From Candidatus Thioglobus sp. (lineage in GTDB: Bacteria > Pseudomonadota > Gammaproteobacteria > PS1 > Pseudothioglobaceae), in assembly GCA_012959965.1 (NCBI GenBank), contig DUCF01000008.1:1-44677 (forward strand): 44,677 nt of DNA, read 5' to 3'. A program made the position numbers and the translations under genes. The notes under the pieces were generated by a model. It did not search any database. It was not told where the DNA came from and saw only the letters and a list, made by a program, of their open reading frames with translations. Numbering within the stretch: the first letter of the stretch is position 1; each line of letters begins with the position of its first letter. Shown here piece after piece: positions 35,114-43,451 of this stretch.

Positions 35114-36655
35114 TTAGTGTTTGAAGTGACGCATGTTTGTGAAGATCATAGCAATCCCATGCTCATCAGCAGCGGCAATCACATCATCGTCACGCATTGA
35201 GCCGCCAGGGTGAATAATCGCTTTAATGCCGGCCTCAGCTGCCGCATCAATGCCGTCCCTAAACGGGAAGAAAGCGTCTGAAGCCATTACAGAGCCATCA
35301 ACAATCAAGCCTTCGTCAGCGGCCTTAATGCCAGCAATTTTGGCCGAGTAAACGCGCGACATTTGTCCAGCACCAACACCAATAGTCATTTGATTTTTGA
35401 CGTAAACAATGGCGTTAGATTTAACGCACTTGGCCACCTTCCAGGCAAATAGCATGTCTTTCATTTGCTCAGCAGTTGGTTGTATTTTGCTGACACATTT
35501 TAGATCAGACTCTTGAACTGAGCCTGAATCCTTGTCTTGCACCAACAGGCCGCCAGTTACTTTTTTGTAATCCAGTGCTGGTTTTGTTGTTTGCAAGTCG
35601 CCGCACTCAAGTGCGCGAATATTTTGTTTGTTTGCGAGAACGGTTTTGGCATCGTCGTCAATACTCGGACAAATAATCACCTCAACGAATTGACGCTCCA
35701 CAATGCTCTTTGCTGTTGCACCGTCTAGCGCTCGGTTAAAGGCAATAATGCCGCCGAAAGCGGATGTTGGATCGGTTTTGTAGGCATCATCGTAAGCTTC
35801 AAGAATAGAGTCTCTGGTTGCTACACCGCAAGGGTTTGCGTGCTTTACAATAACACAGCTTGGCTCTGAAAATCCACGGACACATTCCAGAGCAGCGTCA
35901 GCGTCTGCAATGTTGTTAAAGGACAGGGCCTTTCCTTGGTATTGTGTGCTTGAGGCAACACTGGCTTCAACGAGATTGGCTTCTTTGTAAAAAGCTGCCG
36001 CTTGGTGTGGGTTTTCACCGTAACGCATGGTTTGCGATTTTACAAACTGCAGGTTAATGGTGTTTGAAAATCCATCCTCTTCTTGGCCAAGGTAATTCGC
36101 AATAGCGCCGTCATATTGGGCAGTGTGCTCAAATGTTTTAAGCGCTAATTTTTTACGTGTATCAAGTGTCGTGTCACCATTGTCCGCGACTTCATCAAGG
36201 ACTTTTTGGTAATCACTGCTGTCAACAATAACCGTAACAGAGACGTGATTTTTGGCGCTAGAGCGTAACATCGCTGGACCGCCGATATCAATATTTTCAA
36301 TGGCATCATCGAGTGTGCAATCGGCCTTAGCAATCGTTTCTTGAAAAGGGTAAAGGTTGACCACGACCAAATCAATTGGATTGATGTCGTTCTGTGCCAT
36401 TACACCTTCATCAATGCCACGACGCGCCAAAATGCCGCCATGAATTTTAGGGTTTAGTGTTTTAACGCGACCGGCCATCATTTCTGGGTAATTGGTGTAG
36501 TCTGAGACTTCAATCACCGGAATGTTGTTTTCTTCTAAGAGCTTGGCGGTGCCGCCTGTTGAAAGTATTTCGATGTTGAATTCACTCAGTTTTTGAGCAA
36601 ATTCAATAATTCCTGATTTGTCGGAAACACTAATCAGAGCGCGTTTAATAGCCAT
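35114..36655 (-). CDS. purH: Bifunctional AICAR transformylase/IMP cyclohydrolase PurH
   Basis: A 513-residue protein for the last two steps of IMP synthesis: formyl transfer from 10-formyl-THF to AICAR, then ring closure. The N-terminal MGS-type cyclohydrolase domain has [12 protein letters not shown] and [15 protein letters not shown] (about 32-75). The transformylase domain includes [22 protein letters not shown], and the C-terminal [11 protein letters not shown] and [11 protein letters not shown] blocks. The length is close to that of E. coli (529). It follows fis after 92 bases, the standard dusB-fis-purH order of many gammaproteobacteria. Confidence 0.97.
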   Translation of the reverse strand: MAIKRALISVSDKSGIIEFAQKLSEFNIEILSTGGTAKLLEENNIPVIEVSDYTNYPEMMAGRVKTLNPKIHGGILARRGIDEGVMAQNDINPIDLVVVNLYPFQETIAKADCTLDDAIENIDIGGPAMLRSSAKNHVSVTVIVDSSDYQKVLDEVADNGDTTLDTRKKLALKTFEHTAQYDGAIANYLGQEEDGFSNTINLQFVKSQTMRYGENPHQAAAFYKEANLVEASVASSTQYQGKALSFNNIADADAALECVRGFSEPSCVIVKHANPCGVATRDSILEAYDDAYKTDPTSAFGGIIAFNRALDGATAKSIVERQFVEVIICPSIDDDAKTVLANKQNIRALECGDLQTTKPALDYKKVTGGLLVQDKDSGSVQESDLKCVSKIQPTAEQMKDMLFAWKVAKCVKSNAIVYVKNQMTIGVGAGQMSRVYSAKIAGIKAADEGLIVDGSVMASDAFFPFRDGIDAAAEAGIKAIIHPGGSMRDDDVIAAADEHGIAMIFTNMRHFKH

Positions 36656-36747
36656 TGATAATCCTTTAGGATGCGGTGCGGTTAAAAGGAAATATTATAT
36701 AAGATATCCGTGCATCAAAATAATGCGATTGACACAAAGAGCTAAAG

Positions 36748-36978
36748 TTACAACTGGTAGAGTGCTACTTTTTTCTTTAGAGTGGCGCGATTAATACCGA
36801 GAATTCTGGCGGCCTCGCTGTGGTTGTGGTTGACTTTATTGAGGACAAACTTCAAGGTTGCGGTTTCCGTTTGTTGCGCTACCATTTTGAATACGCCAGA
36901 GGCGGACTCGTTGTTCAATTGAGTGAAGTATCGCTCAAGTTTTTGGTGAATACAGTCGTGTAAATCGCTTTGATTCAT
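36748..36978 (-). CDS. fis: DNA-binding protein Fis
   Basis: A 76-residue nucleoid protein, shorter than E. coli Fis (98) and similar to the short Fis of other gammaproteobacteria. The C-terminal helix-turn-helix is intact: LKFVLNKVNHNHSEAARILGINRATLKKKVALYQL region, where helix 4 contains N63-R64 of the recognition element. The N-terminal hairpin arm used for Hin stimulation is absent or reduced. The start codon overlaps the dusB stop as ATGA, so translation is coupled. It acts as a growth-phase regulator of ribosomal and other promoters. Confidence 0.95.
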   Translation of the reverse strand: MNQSDLHDCIHQKLERYFTQLNNESASGVFKMVAQQTETATLKFVLNKVNHNHSEAARILGINRATLKKKVALYQL

Positions 36979-37943
36979 AAAGAATGCAAAAAATCTCGGA
37001 ATATGAAATATTGTTCAGAGTGATCACTCACTCGATTAATGTTTGGCCAAAAATCTCTAGCTTTTTTCTGGTCAAGACGCATAGAATACCAAAAAATATG
37101 CTTCCTGGCTAGCTGAGTGCCTAATATATTTCCATAAAAGTCATGAATTCTTGAGATATGGTTTAGTATGACTGGGATCTTGTCATTTTGACTCATTGGT
37201 GACTTTATCTTCCCCGTTGAGAGGTGGTGATGAACTTCGCCAATCAACCAAGGATTGCCCTGAGTTGCCCTGCCTAGCATAACAGCGTCTGCTGAAGTGT
37301 AATCCAGAACTTCTTTGGCTTTTTCAGCGCTACTGATATCGCCGTTAACAACCACAGGGATGTTGGCGTCACTGACTATTTTTGCAACCGTCTCATATTC
37401 TGCTTCACCCAGATATTTTTGCTCACGTGTCCTGCCATGAATTGCGATCATTTGAATGCCGGCATCCTCGGCTATTTTGGCAATAGTGGGTGCATTTTTG
37501 TTTTCCTCGTTCCAGCCGGTGCGCATTTTCAGCGTCACTGGGATATCCACAGAGGCCACCACTGCATTAAGGATATCCGCCACCAGTTTTTCATTTTGCA
37601 TGAGTGCAGAGCCCGCGGCTTTATTGCAAACCTTTTTCGCAGGGCAGCCCATATTAATATCAATAATGTCGGCTCCAAAGCTCACAGCTTGCACAGCTGA
37701 TTCGGCCAGTTGGCTAGCCTCAGAGCCGGCTATCTGGATACTGATAGGGGATTGTTCGCCGCTAAAATCTAAGCGATATTTTGACTTGTTGGTATTGAGC
37801 AGGTGTTTCTGAATAACCACCATTTCTGAGGTGGTCAGCGCCGCGCCTTGTTCACGGCAAAGCATGCGAAAAGGTTTGTCACTGGTGCCTGCCATCGGTG
37901 CGAGTAGGACTTGGGTGTTTAGCTTATAGTGACCGATTTGCAT
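36975..37943 (-). CDS. dusB: tRNA-dihydrouridine synthase DusB
   Basis: A 322-residue FMN enzyme that reduces uridine to dihydrouridine in the tRNA D-loop. The FMN-binding start LLAPMAGTSDKPFRMLCRE, the active-site cysteine in NMGCPAKKVCNKAAGSALM, the HGRTREQ block and the phosphate loop VNGDISSAEKAKEVL then GRATQGNPW are all intact. The dusB-fis pairing is the classic arrangement in which fis is translated from the same message. It starts 17 bases after def. Confidence 0.96.
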   Translation of the reverse strand: MQIGHYKLNTQVLLAPMAGTSDKPFRMLCREQGAALTTSEMVVIQKHLLNTNKSKYRLDFSGEQSPISIQIAGSEASQLAESAVQAVSFGADIIDINMGCPAKKVCNKAAGSALMQNEKLVADILNAVVASVDIPVTLKMRTGWNEENKNAPTIAKIAEDAGIQMIAIHGRTREQKYLGEAEYETVAKIVSDANIPVVVNGDISSAEKAKEVLDYTSADAVMLGRATQGNPWLIGEVHHHLSTGKIKSPMSQNDKIPVILNHISRIHDFYGNILGTQLARKHIFWYSMRLDQKKARDFWPNINRVSDHSEQYFIFRDFLHSL

Positions 37944-37960
37944 TAGGACGACAGAAAACT

Positions 37961-38458
37961 TTACAGTCTTTTGGCTTGTTTGCTAGCTTTTTCTTTAAGG
38001 CGTTTTTGCTTTAGCTTTGAAATGTAGTCGACAAATAGAATACCGTTAAGGTGATCAATCTCATGCTGAATGCAGACCGCCAATATTTCACTGGCCTCCA
38101 TTTCAAACTCTTCACCATTTTGGTCAAGGGCGTGAACTTTAATATCATTAGCACGCTTGACGCTCTCGTAATAATTAGGCACCGAGAGGCAGCCTTCTTC
38201 CCATTCGATTTCGCCAGATTTTTCAATAATTTCAGGGTTGATTAGGCACAGTGGTTGGTTTTGTTCATCAGAAATGTCAATCACAATCACTCTTTGATGA
38301 AAGTCCACTTGGGTTGCGGCCAAGCCAATTCCCGGGGCATCATACATGGTTTCAAACATGTTTGAAACTTGTGTTTTAATGATGTCATCAACTGCCTCAA
38401 CCGGCTTAGCAACGGTTCTGAGTTTTTTGTCTGGGTAGCAAAGAATGGGTAGAAGCAT
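37961..38458 (-). CDS. def: Peptide deformylase
   Basis: A 165-residue metalloenzyme that removes the formyl group from nascent proteins. The three metal-site motifs are GIGLAATQV (about 44-52), EEGCLSVP (about 87-94) and QHEIDHLNG (about 130-138), giving the Cys and two His metal ligands and the catalytic glutamate. Usually def is followed by fmt; here it is followed by dusB and preceded 5 bases away by nadB. Whether a second def-fmt pair exists elsewhere cannot be seen. Confidence 0.96.
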   Translation of the reverse strand: MLLPILCYPDKKLRTVAKPVEAVDDIIKTQVSNMFETMYDAPGIGLAATQVDFHQRVIVIDISDEQNQPLCLINPEIIEKSGEIEWEEGCLSVPNYYESVKRANDIKVHALDQNGEEFEMEASEILAVCIQHEIDHLNGILFVDYISKLKQKRLKEKASKQAKRL

Positions 38459-38463
38459 GATTT

Positions 38464-40026
38464 TTACGGGGTCTTGATAATAACACTATTATCCGCGCTT
38501 TCCAACTGTTCAGGATAGTCGAGAGTGAAATGGAGGCCGCGACTCTCTTTTCTTGAAAGTGAAGATTCGACAATAATTTGTGCCGTTTGCACAAGATTTC
38601 GAAGTTCGATAAGGTCTTCTGTGAGAATGTAGAGACGGTAATAATCATTTACTTCTTTTTGAATTTGTGTCAGTCGGCGATGAGCCGTTTCTAGGCGGCG
38701 GTTGCTGCGTACAATGCCAACGAAATTCCACATAATGCGCCTTACTTCCTGCCACAGATGAGAGACTACGACTTTTTCTTGGGAGTGCTGTACACGCGAT
38801 GCATCCCAATCATTAAATGATGGTAAATCGTCAATTATATTTTCACTGTTAATATGCTTTGCACAGGCTTTGGCAAAAACAAGACATTCAAGAAGCGAAT
38901 TACTCGCCATTCTATTGGCGCCGTGTACGCCGCTGTGAGCTACCTCACCAATGGCATAAAGATTCTCAACACTGCTTTGAGCGTTTATATCGGCACCAAC
39001 ACCGCCACATGTGTAGTGTGCAGCCGGCACTACAGGGATGCGCTCGTTGCATATGTCAATACCTAACGCAAGGCAGCGCTCGGTAATGGTTGGAAAGCGC
39101 TCGGCAATCCAGCGACTGTCTTTAAAGGATAAATCTAGATAAACACAATCAAAGCCATGAGTTTTCATTTCATGATCAATAGCTCTAGCAACAATATCAC
39201 GAGGCGCCATTTCTTCTCGTTCATCGTATTTGTGCATGAACGGCTCACCATTTGGCAAAGTTAGCTTGGCACCTTCACCTCTGAGCGTTTCTGAAATGAG
39301 AAATGATTTGGCATGGGAGTGAAAAAGGCAGGTCGGGTGAAATTGAGCAAATTCCATATTGATAATTTCACAGCCTGCGCGATATGCCATAGCAATGCCA
39401 TCGCCAGTTGATGTGTCCGGGTTAGAGGTGTAGAGGTAGGCTTTTGAGGCGCCTCCTGTAGCTATAATTGTCTTGCTTGAAATAAAAGAAGAGACTTGGT
39501 CATTTTGTTTGTCGTAAACGTAGGCGCCAAAGCACTGCTTGTCTTTCATTAATAGATCAATCGCTATATGGTGCTCAAAAAGCGTAATGTTTGATTTTTG
39601 ACGCACTTGTGCGAGTAAATTTGTTTGCACAGATTGGCCGGTTTTGTCCGAAACATGGGCTACGCGTTTGGCGCTATGACCACCCTCGGTAGTGAGGTCG
39701 TATTTTTTGCCCTGCTGAGAAAATTTTACCCCTGCTTTTTCTAAATCTTTGATCGCGTTTGGCGCCTGTTCGACCATAAATCGAATACTTTGCTTATTGC
39801 CCAGTTCAAAGCCAGTTTTTATGGTGTCTTGTATGTGAGAATCAAAATCATCGGCAGAATCGAGCACTGCCGAGATGCCACCTTGTGCATAATAAGAGGA
39901 GCCCTCTAAGAGCTTGTCTTTGGCGATTAGTGCAATTGACAAATCCTCGGAAAGTTGTATGGCGCCCATCAATCCGGCTGCACCTGAGCCGATAATGAGC
40001 ACGTCAAATTGGTAAGTTTTTGACAT
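38464..40026 (-). CDS. nadB: L-aspartate oxidase NadB
   Basis: A 520-residue FAD enzyme that oxidises aspartate to iminoaspartate, the first step of quinolinate and NAD synthesis. The FAD start is [18 protein letters not shown] (about 8-25), followed by [13 protein letters not shown]; the active-site loop has [18 protein letters not shown], and the C-terminal blocks are [15 protein letters not shown] and [20 protein letters not shown]. It heads the nadB-def-dusB-fis run. In many gammaproteobacteria nadB is divergent from rpoE; rpoE is not seen here and a small RNA candidate is upstream instead. Confidence 0.96.
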   Translation of the reverse strand: MSKTYQFDVLIIGSGAAGLMGAIQLSEDLSIALIAKDKLLEGSSYYAQGGISAVLDSADDFDSHIQDTIKTGFELGNKQSIRFMVEQAPNAIKDLEKAGVKFSQQGKKYDLTTEGGHSAKRVAHVSDKTGQSVQTNLLAQVRQKSNITLFEHHIAIDLLMKDKQCFGAYVYDKQNDQVSSFISSKTIIATGGASKAYLYTSNPDTSTGDGIAMAYRAGCEIINMEFAQFHPTCLFHSHAKSFLISETLRGEGAKLTLPNGEPFMHKYDEREEMAPRDIVARAIDHEMKTHGFDCVYLDLSFKDSRWIAERFPTITERCLALGIDICNERIPVVPAAHYTCGGVGADINAQSSVENLYAIGEVAHSGVHGANRMASNSLLECLVFAKACAKHINSENIIDDLPSFNDWDASRVQHSQEKVVVSHLWQEVRRIMWNFVGIVRSNRRLETAHRRLTQIQKEVNDYYRLYILTEDLIELRNLVQTAQIIVESSLSRKESRGLHFTLDYPEQLESADNSVIIKTP

Positions 40027-40093
40027 AGTTAATTGAAAAAAATTGGGGTTAAAATTAGATTAATTAAGGTTGAAAATAAATCATAAAAAAAAG

Positions 40094-40123
40094 TTGTAAA
40101 TAGTATTGATTTGCGTATATAAT
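40094..40123 (+). promoter_or_regulatory. Sigma70 promoter of a candidate small RNA
   Basis: TTGTAA (40094-40099) and a consensus TATAAT (40118-40123) lie 18 bases apart and point away from nadB. No open reading frame starts downstream before the terminator, so the transcript would be non-coding. Confidence 0.6.
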
Positions 40124-40129
40124 ACCCGC

Positions 40130-40212
40130 CTGAGTTAAACCCTACTAGTTAACTTATCTCTCCTTTAGTATAGTAGACTAAACCCGCTCTCTTATTCGAG
40201 GCGGGTTTTTTA
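40130..40212 (+). ncRNA. Candidate intergenic small RNA, about 83 nt
   Basis: Starting 7 bases after the TATAAT box and ending at a strong intrinsic terminator, the transcript would be about 83 nt. It has no ATG or other plausible ORF. TTTAGT (40164-40169) and ACTAAA (40177-40182) can form a second hairpin that overlaps the first three bases of the terminator stem. I do not recognise a known RNA family. It lies between nadB and the MMPL gene, which both face the other way. Confidence 0.5.
40180..40212 (+). terminator. Intrinsic terminator with long U-run
   Basis: AAACCCGC (40180-40187) pairs with GCGGGTTT (40201-40208), with inner CTC/GAG, a TTATTC loop and a following T-run. It is orientated to end the plus-strand small RNA. 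Read on the minus strand, the stem also follows no gene end. Confidence 0.85.
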
Positions 40213-40224
40213 TTGCACGCTCAT

Positions 40225-42501
40225 TTATTTTCCCATGTTTGGCTTAAACATTAGTAGCAGTTTTGGCAATAAAGTGAGGTTTGCCAGCACGGCACTTAGC
40301 ATCGCAATTGCGGTAAAAATACCAAAGTAAATACTAGGAATAAAATTTGATAGCGCTAGCACCAAAAAGCCAATGGCAACGGTGATGGATGTGTAGAACA
40401 TCGCGAGACCAATTGAGGCGTGCGAGCGATACATAGTGGCTAGGTAATCTTGATCAACCCTAAACTCTGACTTAAAGCGATGAATATAGTGAATAGCATT
40501 GTCTACGCCAATACCAATGGCAATGGCAGCAATGGTGATCGTCATTAAATCGAGCGGAATATTGGCAAGTCCCATAATGCCCAAAATAAGCAGTGATGGC
40601 AAGGTGTTTGGAATCAGCGCCAGAATTGAGAGACTGATCGATCGAAAGATAAATAAGAACATCGCAAAAATCATCGCAAACACGAGGGCGATGGTCTTGA
40701 TTTGAGATGTAAATAAGCTTTGCAACAGGTTGTTGTATAAAACAAACACACCCGTCATTCTGAAACTGTCTGGTTCGAGGTTAAACTCGTTGATAAGGTG
40801 TGCTCTTACTTCGTTAATAAGTTCATCTCTTTTGAGGGCGCCATCGGTCTCTCGAATTCTTGCAACCAGTCTCAACTGGTTTTCTGATTCGGATAGATAA
40901 GGGTCAAGCACTTGTTCTCTGGCAAAATCTGGCATTTGATTTTTAGCTATCATTAACAAAAATCCAGTCGGTGGTATGCTGGCATTGGCCTGCGTGAGAA
41001 TTTGCATCAGTGTATCAATTGACAGCACCTTGCCTGTCGCATCAAGGCTGTCCATATATTGATGAATGTTATGAACGTCTTCGCGCAAAAAGTCGTCCAC
41101 CCAGTAGGCGCTAGCCATGTCGTCAAAGACAATTTCAAGTGACATGGTGCCACCCAGTTGCTGGTCAATTAAACTTAAACCTTGGTGAATTTCGGTGGAT
41201 TTCTTAAAATAATCGATGAAGCGGTTTTCAACGCTTAATTTACTTACGCCAATTAGCGCAATGGTAACGATAAGAGTTAGGGCAATAATCAGTTGATTGC
41301 CGTATTGATGGGTGAAGTTAGCCAACTTGTTGGTGAAGGCGAATTCTGTTGAGTGTTTTGCAATCTTAGGCTTTGGCAATAAACTCATTAAGATTGGAAA
41401 GCTCAAGAAAGAGAGTGCAAGTGCAATGGTAACGCCAATAGCCATCATCCAGCCGAAGTCAATGACGGGGCGCACGTCGCTAATCATCAATGAAGCGAAT
41501 GCGGCGATGGTGGTCAGTGTTGTGAATAAACACGGTTTGGACATTTGTTGCAACGTGAGCATAGTCAGTGAATTGACGTCGGCCTCAGGGGTTTGTTGTG
41601 AAAGTTCTTTAAATCTCACCACCAAGTGAATGGTGACTGAGAGAGTCATCACCAGTAGCAATGAGAAGAAATTGGAAGAAATGACGGTTACCTTCCAGCC
41701 CAGCGCACCCAGTACGCCGGTCATTATCAAGGCACCCGTGACACTGATACCTATCGGCAATAAAACCCACCTTATGCCTCTAAAAATAAGGGCAAGCATG
41801 ATGGACATAACAAGTACGACAGCAAGGCTGAAGAGTACAAGGTCGCTGGCAATGTAGGCAATGATGTCATTTCTGATCATTGGTACGCCGCCTAAATAAA
41901 GCTGTGCGTTCTTGCTGTAGCCTTCCATTATTGCTCGAATACTTTGCACCGTGTCTGCTAGTGCATCATTGACGTCTTCAGTTGATTTGTCGACCTCTTT
42001 AAGACTAATAAGTAAAGCGGATGTTTTGCCATCAAGGCTAACCAAGTTGTCAGCATAAAGCGGGCCGCGTCTGAATTCGCCTGCTATAAATGACATATCA
42101 GCCTTGCCATTGTCAATGGTAATTGCATCTCCCGTCAACTCTATTAGTGAAAGCGGCGGCGATTGAAATAAAGGCACATCGAGAATAGAAGTCACTGAGG
42201 CAACCCTCTTAAGTGCGAGCAAGTCATCTCTCAGGGCGCGCAAATACTTAATTTGTTGAGGGTCTAAAACACCGTCTTCAGTGGTGTAGCTAATAATTAA
42301 CGATGAGCTAGAAGTCTGGAAAGTTTCTTGCGTTTTTTCGAATAATGCAAGGTTGTTGTCGCCTTCAAGCGCGAGAGAATCTGATGAAGCGTCAAGAGAG
42401 AAGTGTGGGATTTGGTACAGTAGCGAGCCGATTAGGACAAGTAGCAGTGTTAGTGCCAGTACCGATTTTTTAATCAGAAAGTTGAAAAGAGAATTCAACA
42501 T
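40225..42501 (-). CDS. MMPL/RND superfamily exporter
   Basis: A 758-residue inner-membrane protein with the RND two-fold layout: one N-terminal helix (about 10-30), a periplasmic domain, five to six helices at about 215-385, a further helix near 400-420, a second periplasmic domain, and the last helical bundle at about 610-750. GVDNAIHYIHRF in the second bundle is the proton-relay-like segment, and VTIHLVVRFKEL is its counterpart. This layout matches the HpnN/MMPL group, which moves hopanoids, lipids or other hydrophobic compounds. It lacks adjacent adaptor or outer-membrane genes. The MITE-like element ends 15 bases upstream of its start. Confidence 0.88.
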   Translation of the reverse strand: MLNSLFNFLIKKSVLALTLLLVLIGSLLYQIPHFSLDASSDSLALEGDNNLALFEKTQETFQTSSSSLIISYTTEDGVLDPQQIKYLRALRDDLLALKRVASVTSILDVPLFQSPPLSLIELTGDAITIDNGKADMSFIAGEFRRGPLYADNLVSLDGKTSALLISLKEVDKSTEDVNDALADTVQSIRAIMEGYSKNAQLYLGGVPMIRNDIIAYIASDLVLFSLAVVLVMSIMLALIFRGIRWVLLPIGISVTGALIMTGVLGALGWKVTVISSNFFSLLLVMTLSVTIHLVVRFKELSQQTPEADVNSLTMLTLQQMSKPCLFTTLTTIAAFASLMISDVRPVIDFGWMMAIGVTIALALSFLSFPILMSLLPKPKIAKHSTEFAFTNKLANFTHQYGNQLIIALTLIVTIALIGVSKLSVENRFIDYFKKSTEIHQGLSLIDQQLGGTMSLEIVFDDMASAYWVDDFLREDVHNIHQYMDSLDATGKVLSIDTLMQILTQANASIPPTGFLLMIAKNQMPDFAREQVLDPYLSESENQLRLVARIRETDGALKRDELINEVRAHLINEFNLEPDSFRMTGVFVLYNNLLQSLFTSQIKTIALVFAMIFAMFLFIFRSISLSILALIPNTLPSLLILGIMGLANIPLDLMTITIAAIAIGIGVDNAIHYIHRFKSEFRVDQDYLATMYRSHASIGLAMFYTSITVAIGFLVLALSNFIPSIYFGIFTAIAMLSAVLANLTLLPKLLLMFKPNMGK

Positions 42502-42516
42502 AGCCAGGCTTTATCG

Positions 42517-42787
42517 AGAGACCTTCATAGGAATAATTTTAGATTTGATAGTGGATTTTTTATTGTTTTGCAAGGCATATATTTTGAAGTTCTACTTGTT
42601 GTCTGGCGAAAAAAATTAACACAGGAAAATAATAAAAATCCCCTATCCCAAAGGTCTGAGACGAAAAATGCTAAAAAATTCAGAAAAATTCTCATCAATA
42701 GCTAGTGCTATTAATTTTAAATTGTTACACATTTTTTATTCATTTTTATCACTCGGCAAATATTAAATAATTCCTACGAAGGTCTCT
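42517..42787. mobile_element. MITE-like element with ~30-bp imperfect terminal inverted repeats
   Basis: The 30 bases at 42517-42546 match the reverse complement of 42758-42787 at 26 of 30 positions, starting with a perfect AGAGACCTTC and a following TAGGAAT. The 211-base interior is AT-rich and has no credible ORF or transposase. The element nearly fills the gap between the MMPL start (42501) and the stop of the downstream-facing methyltransferase gene (42790). No clear target-site duplication is visible. A miniature inverted-repeat element is the simplest reading; a very long RNA hairpin in the MMPL leader is the alternative. Confidence 0.6.
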
Positions 42788-42789
42788 TT

Positions 42790-43443
42790 TTAAAAAGCAA
42801 ACACCGCCGTCGGCTCTTGGCCTTGCATATAGTCTAAGTGGGTTTCAAAAATTGATTTTGCTTGCCACTCGTTATCACCAAGTCTGGTGGTCAAGGTTGC
42901 CTGCATTTTATTCTTGCTGCCAATAATCGCAAACAATCTGCCACCAGTATTGAGTAGTTCATTTAATTTCTGACTTTGCGCATTCAAAGAGCAGCCAAGG
43001 ACAATAACGTCGAATTTTTGTTTTGAGAAGTCAGCTGTTGAAGCATCTGAGACTTGCAAATCAACATTGTTTATAGCAAGTGCGTCTATATTCTTTTTGG
43101 CGGAAGCGGATAACGCCTGATCAATTTCAATACTAACGACGCTGTCCGCAAGCTTGCCAAGTACCGCGGTGAAGTAACCGCTGCCTGTGCCAATTTCGAG
43201 CACACTTTCGTCGCCTTGGATGTTAATAGAGTCCAGAATTCTGCCTTCAATTTTTGGTGAGAACATTTTGGCGTTGTCGCTGAGAGGGATCTCGATATCA
43301 GCAAACACAAGACCCTGAAAGCCTTCGGGCACAAAGTTTTCTCTTGGTACATCGCTCAAGGCTTGATTGGCGCGCAGGTTAAGTCCACCCCAAGGGCGCA
43401 CTTGCTGCTCAATAACGTTTCTTCTTGCTTTGGTAATATCCAT
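42790..43443 (-). CDS. Protein-L-isoaspartate O-methyltransferase family (PCMT)
   Basis: A 217-residue SAM-dependent methyltransferase-like protein. The SAM-binding motif I is VLEIGTGSGYFTAVLGKLA (about 81-99) and motif post-I is VVSIEIDQ. The N-terminal block VPRENFVPEGFQGLVFADIEIPL resembles family members often placed near tolC or thiC in gammaproteobacteria. Classical PCMT repairs isoaspartate in damaged proteins, but this subgroup lacks some of the PIGxGxTISQP substrate motif (here FSPKIEGRIL), so the substrate may differ. It begins 8 bases after lpdA, suggesting co-transcription. Confidence 0.8.
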   Translation of the reverse strand: MDITKARRNVIEQQVRPWGGLNLRANQALSDVPRENFVPEGFQGLVFADIEIPLSDNAKMFSPKIEGRILDSINIQGDESVLEIGTGSGYFTAVLGKLADSVVSIEIDQALSASAKKNIDALAINNVDLQVSDASTADFSKQKFDVIVLGCSLNAQSQKLNELLNTGGRLFAIIGSKNKMQATLTTRLGDNEWQAKSIFETHLDYMQGQEPTAVFAF

Positions 43444-43451
43444 GTTTTTTC

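Noticed and set aside
34955-36675. Similar short stems (TCCTTCGTAGGATGCG and TCCTTTAGGATGCGG) on both sides of purH
   Set aside because: They share only about 8-10 bases and have small stems; no conserved purine regulatory motif could be supported.
42353-42619. Plus-strand open frame spanning the MMPL start and the left inverted repeat
   Set aside because: It overlaps the MMPL coding region antisense and runs into the AT-rich repeat; no signal of selection is seen.
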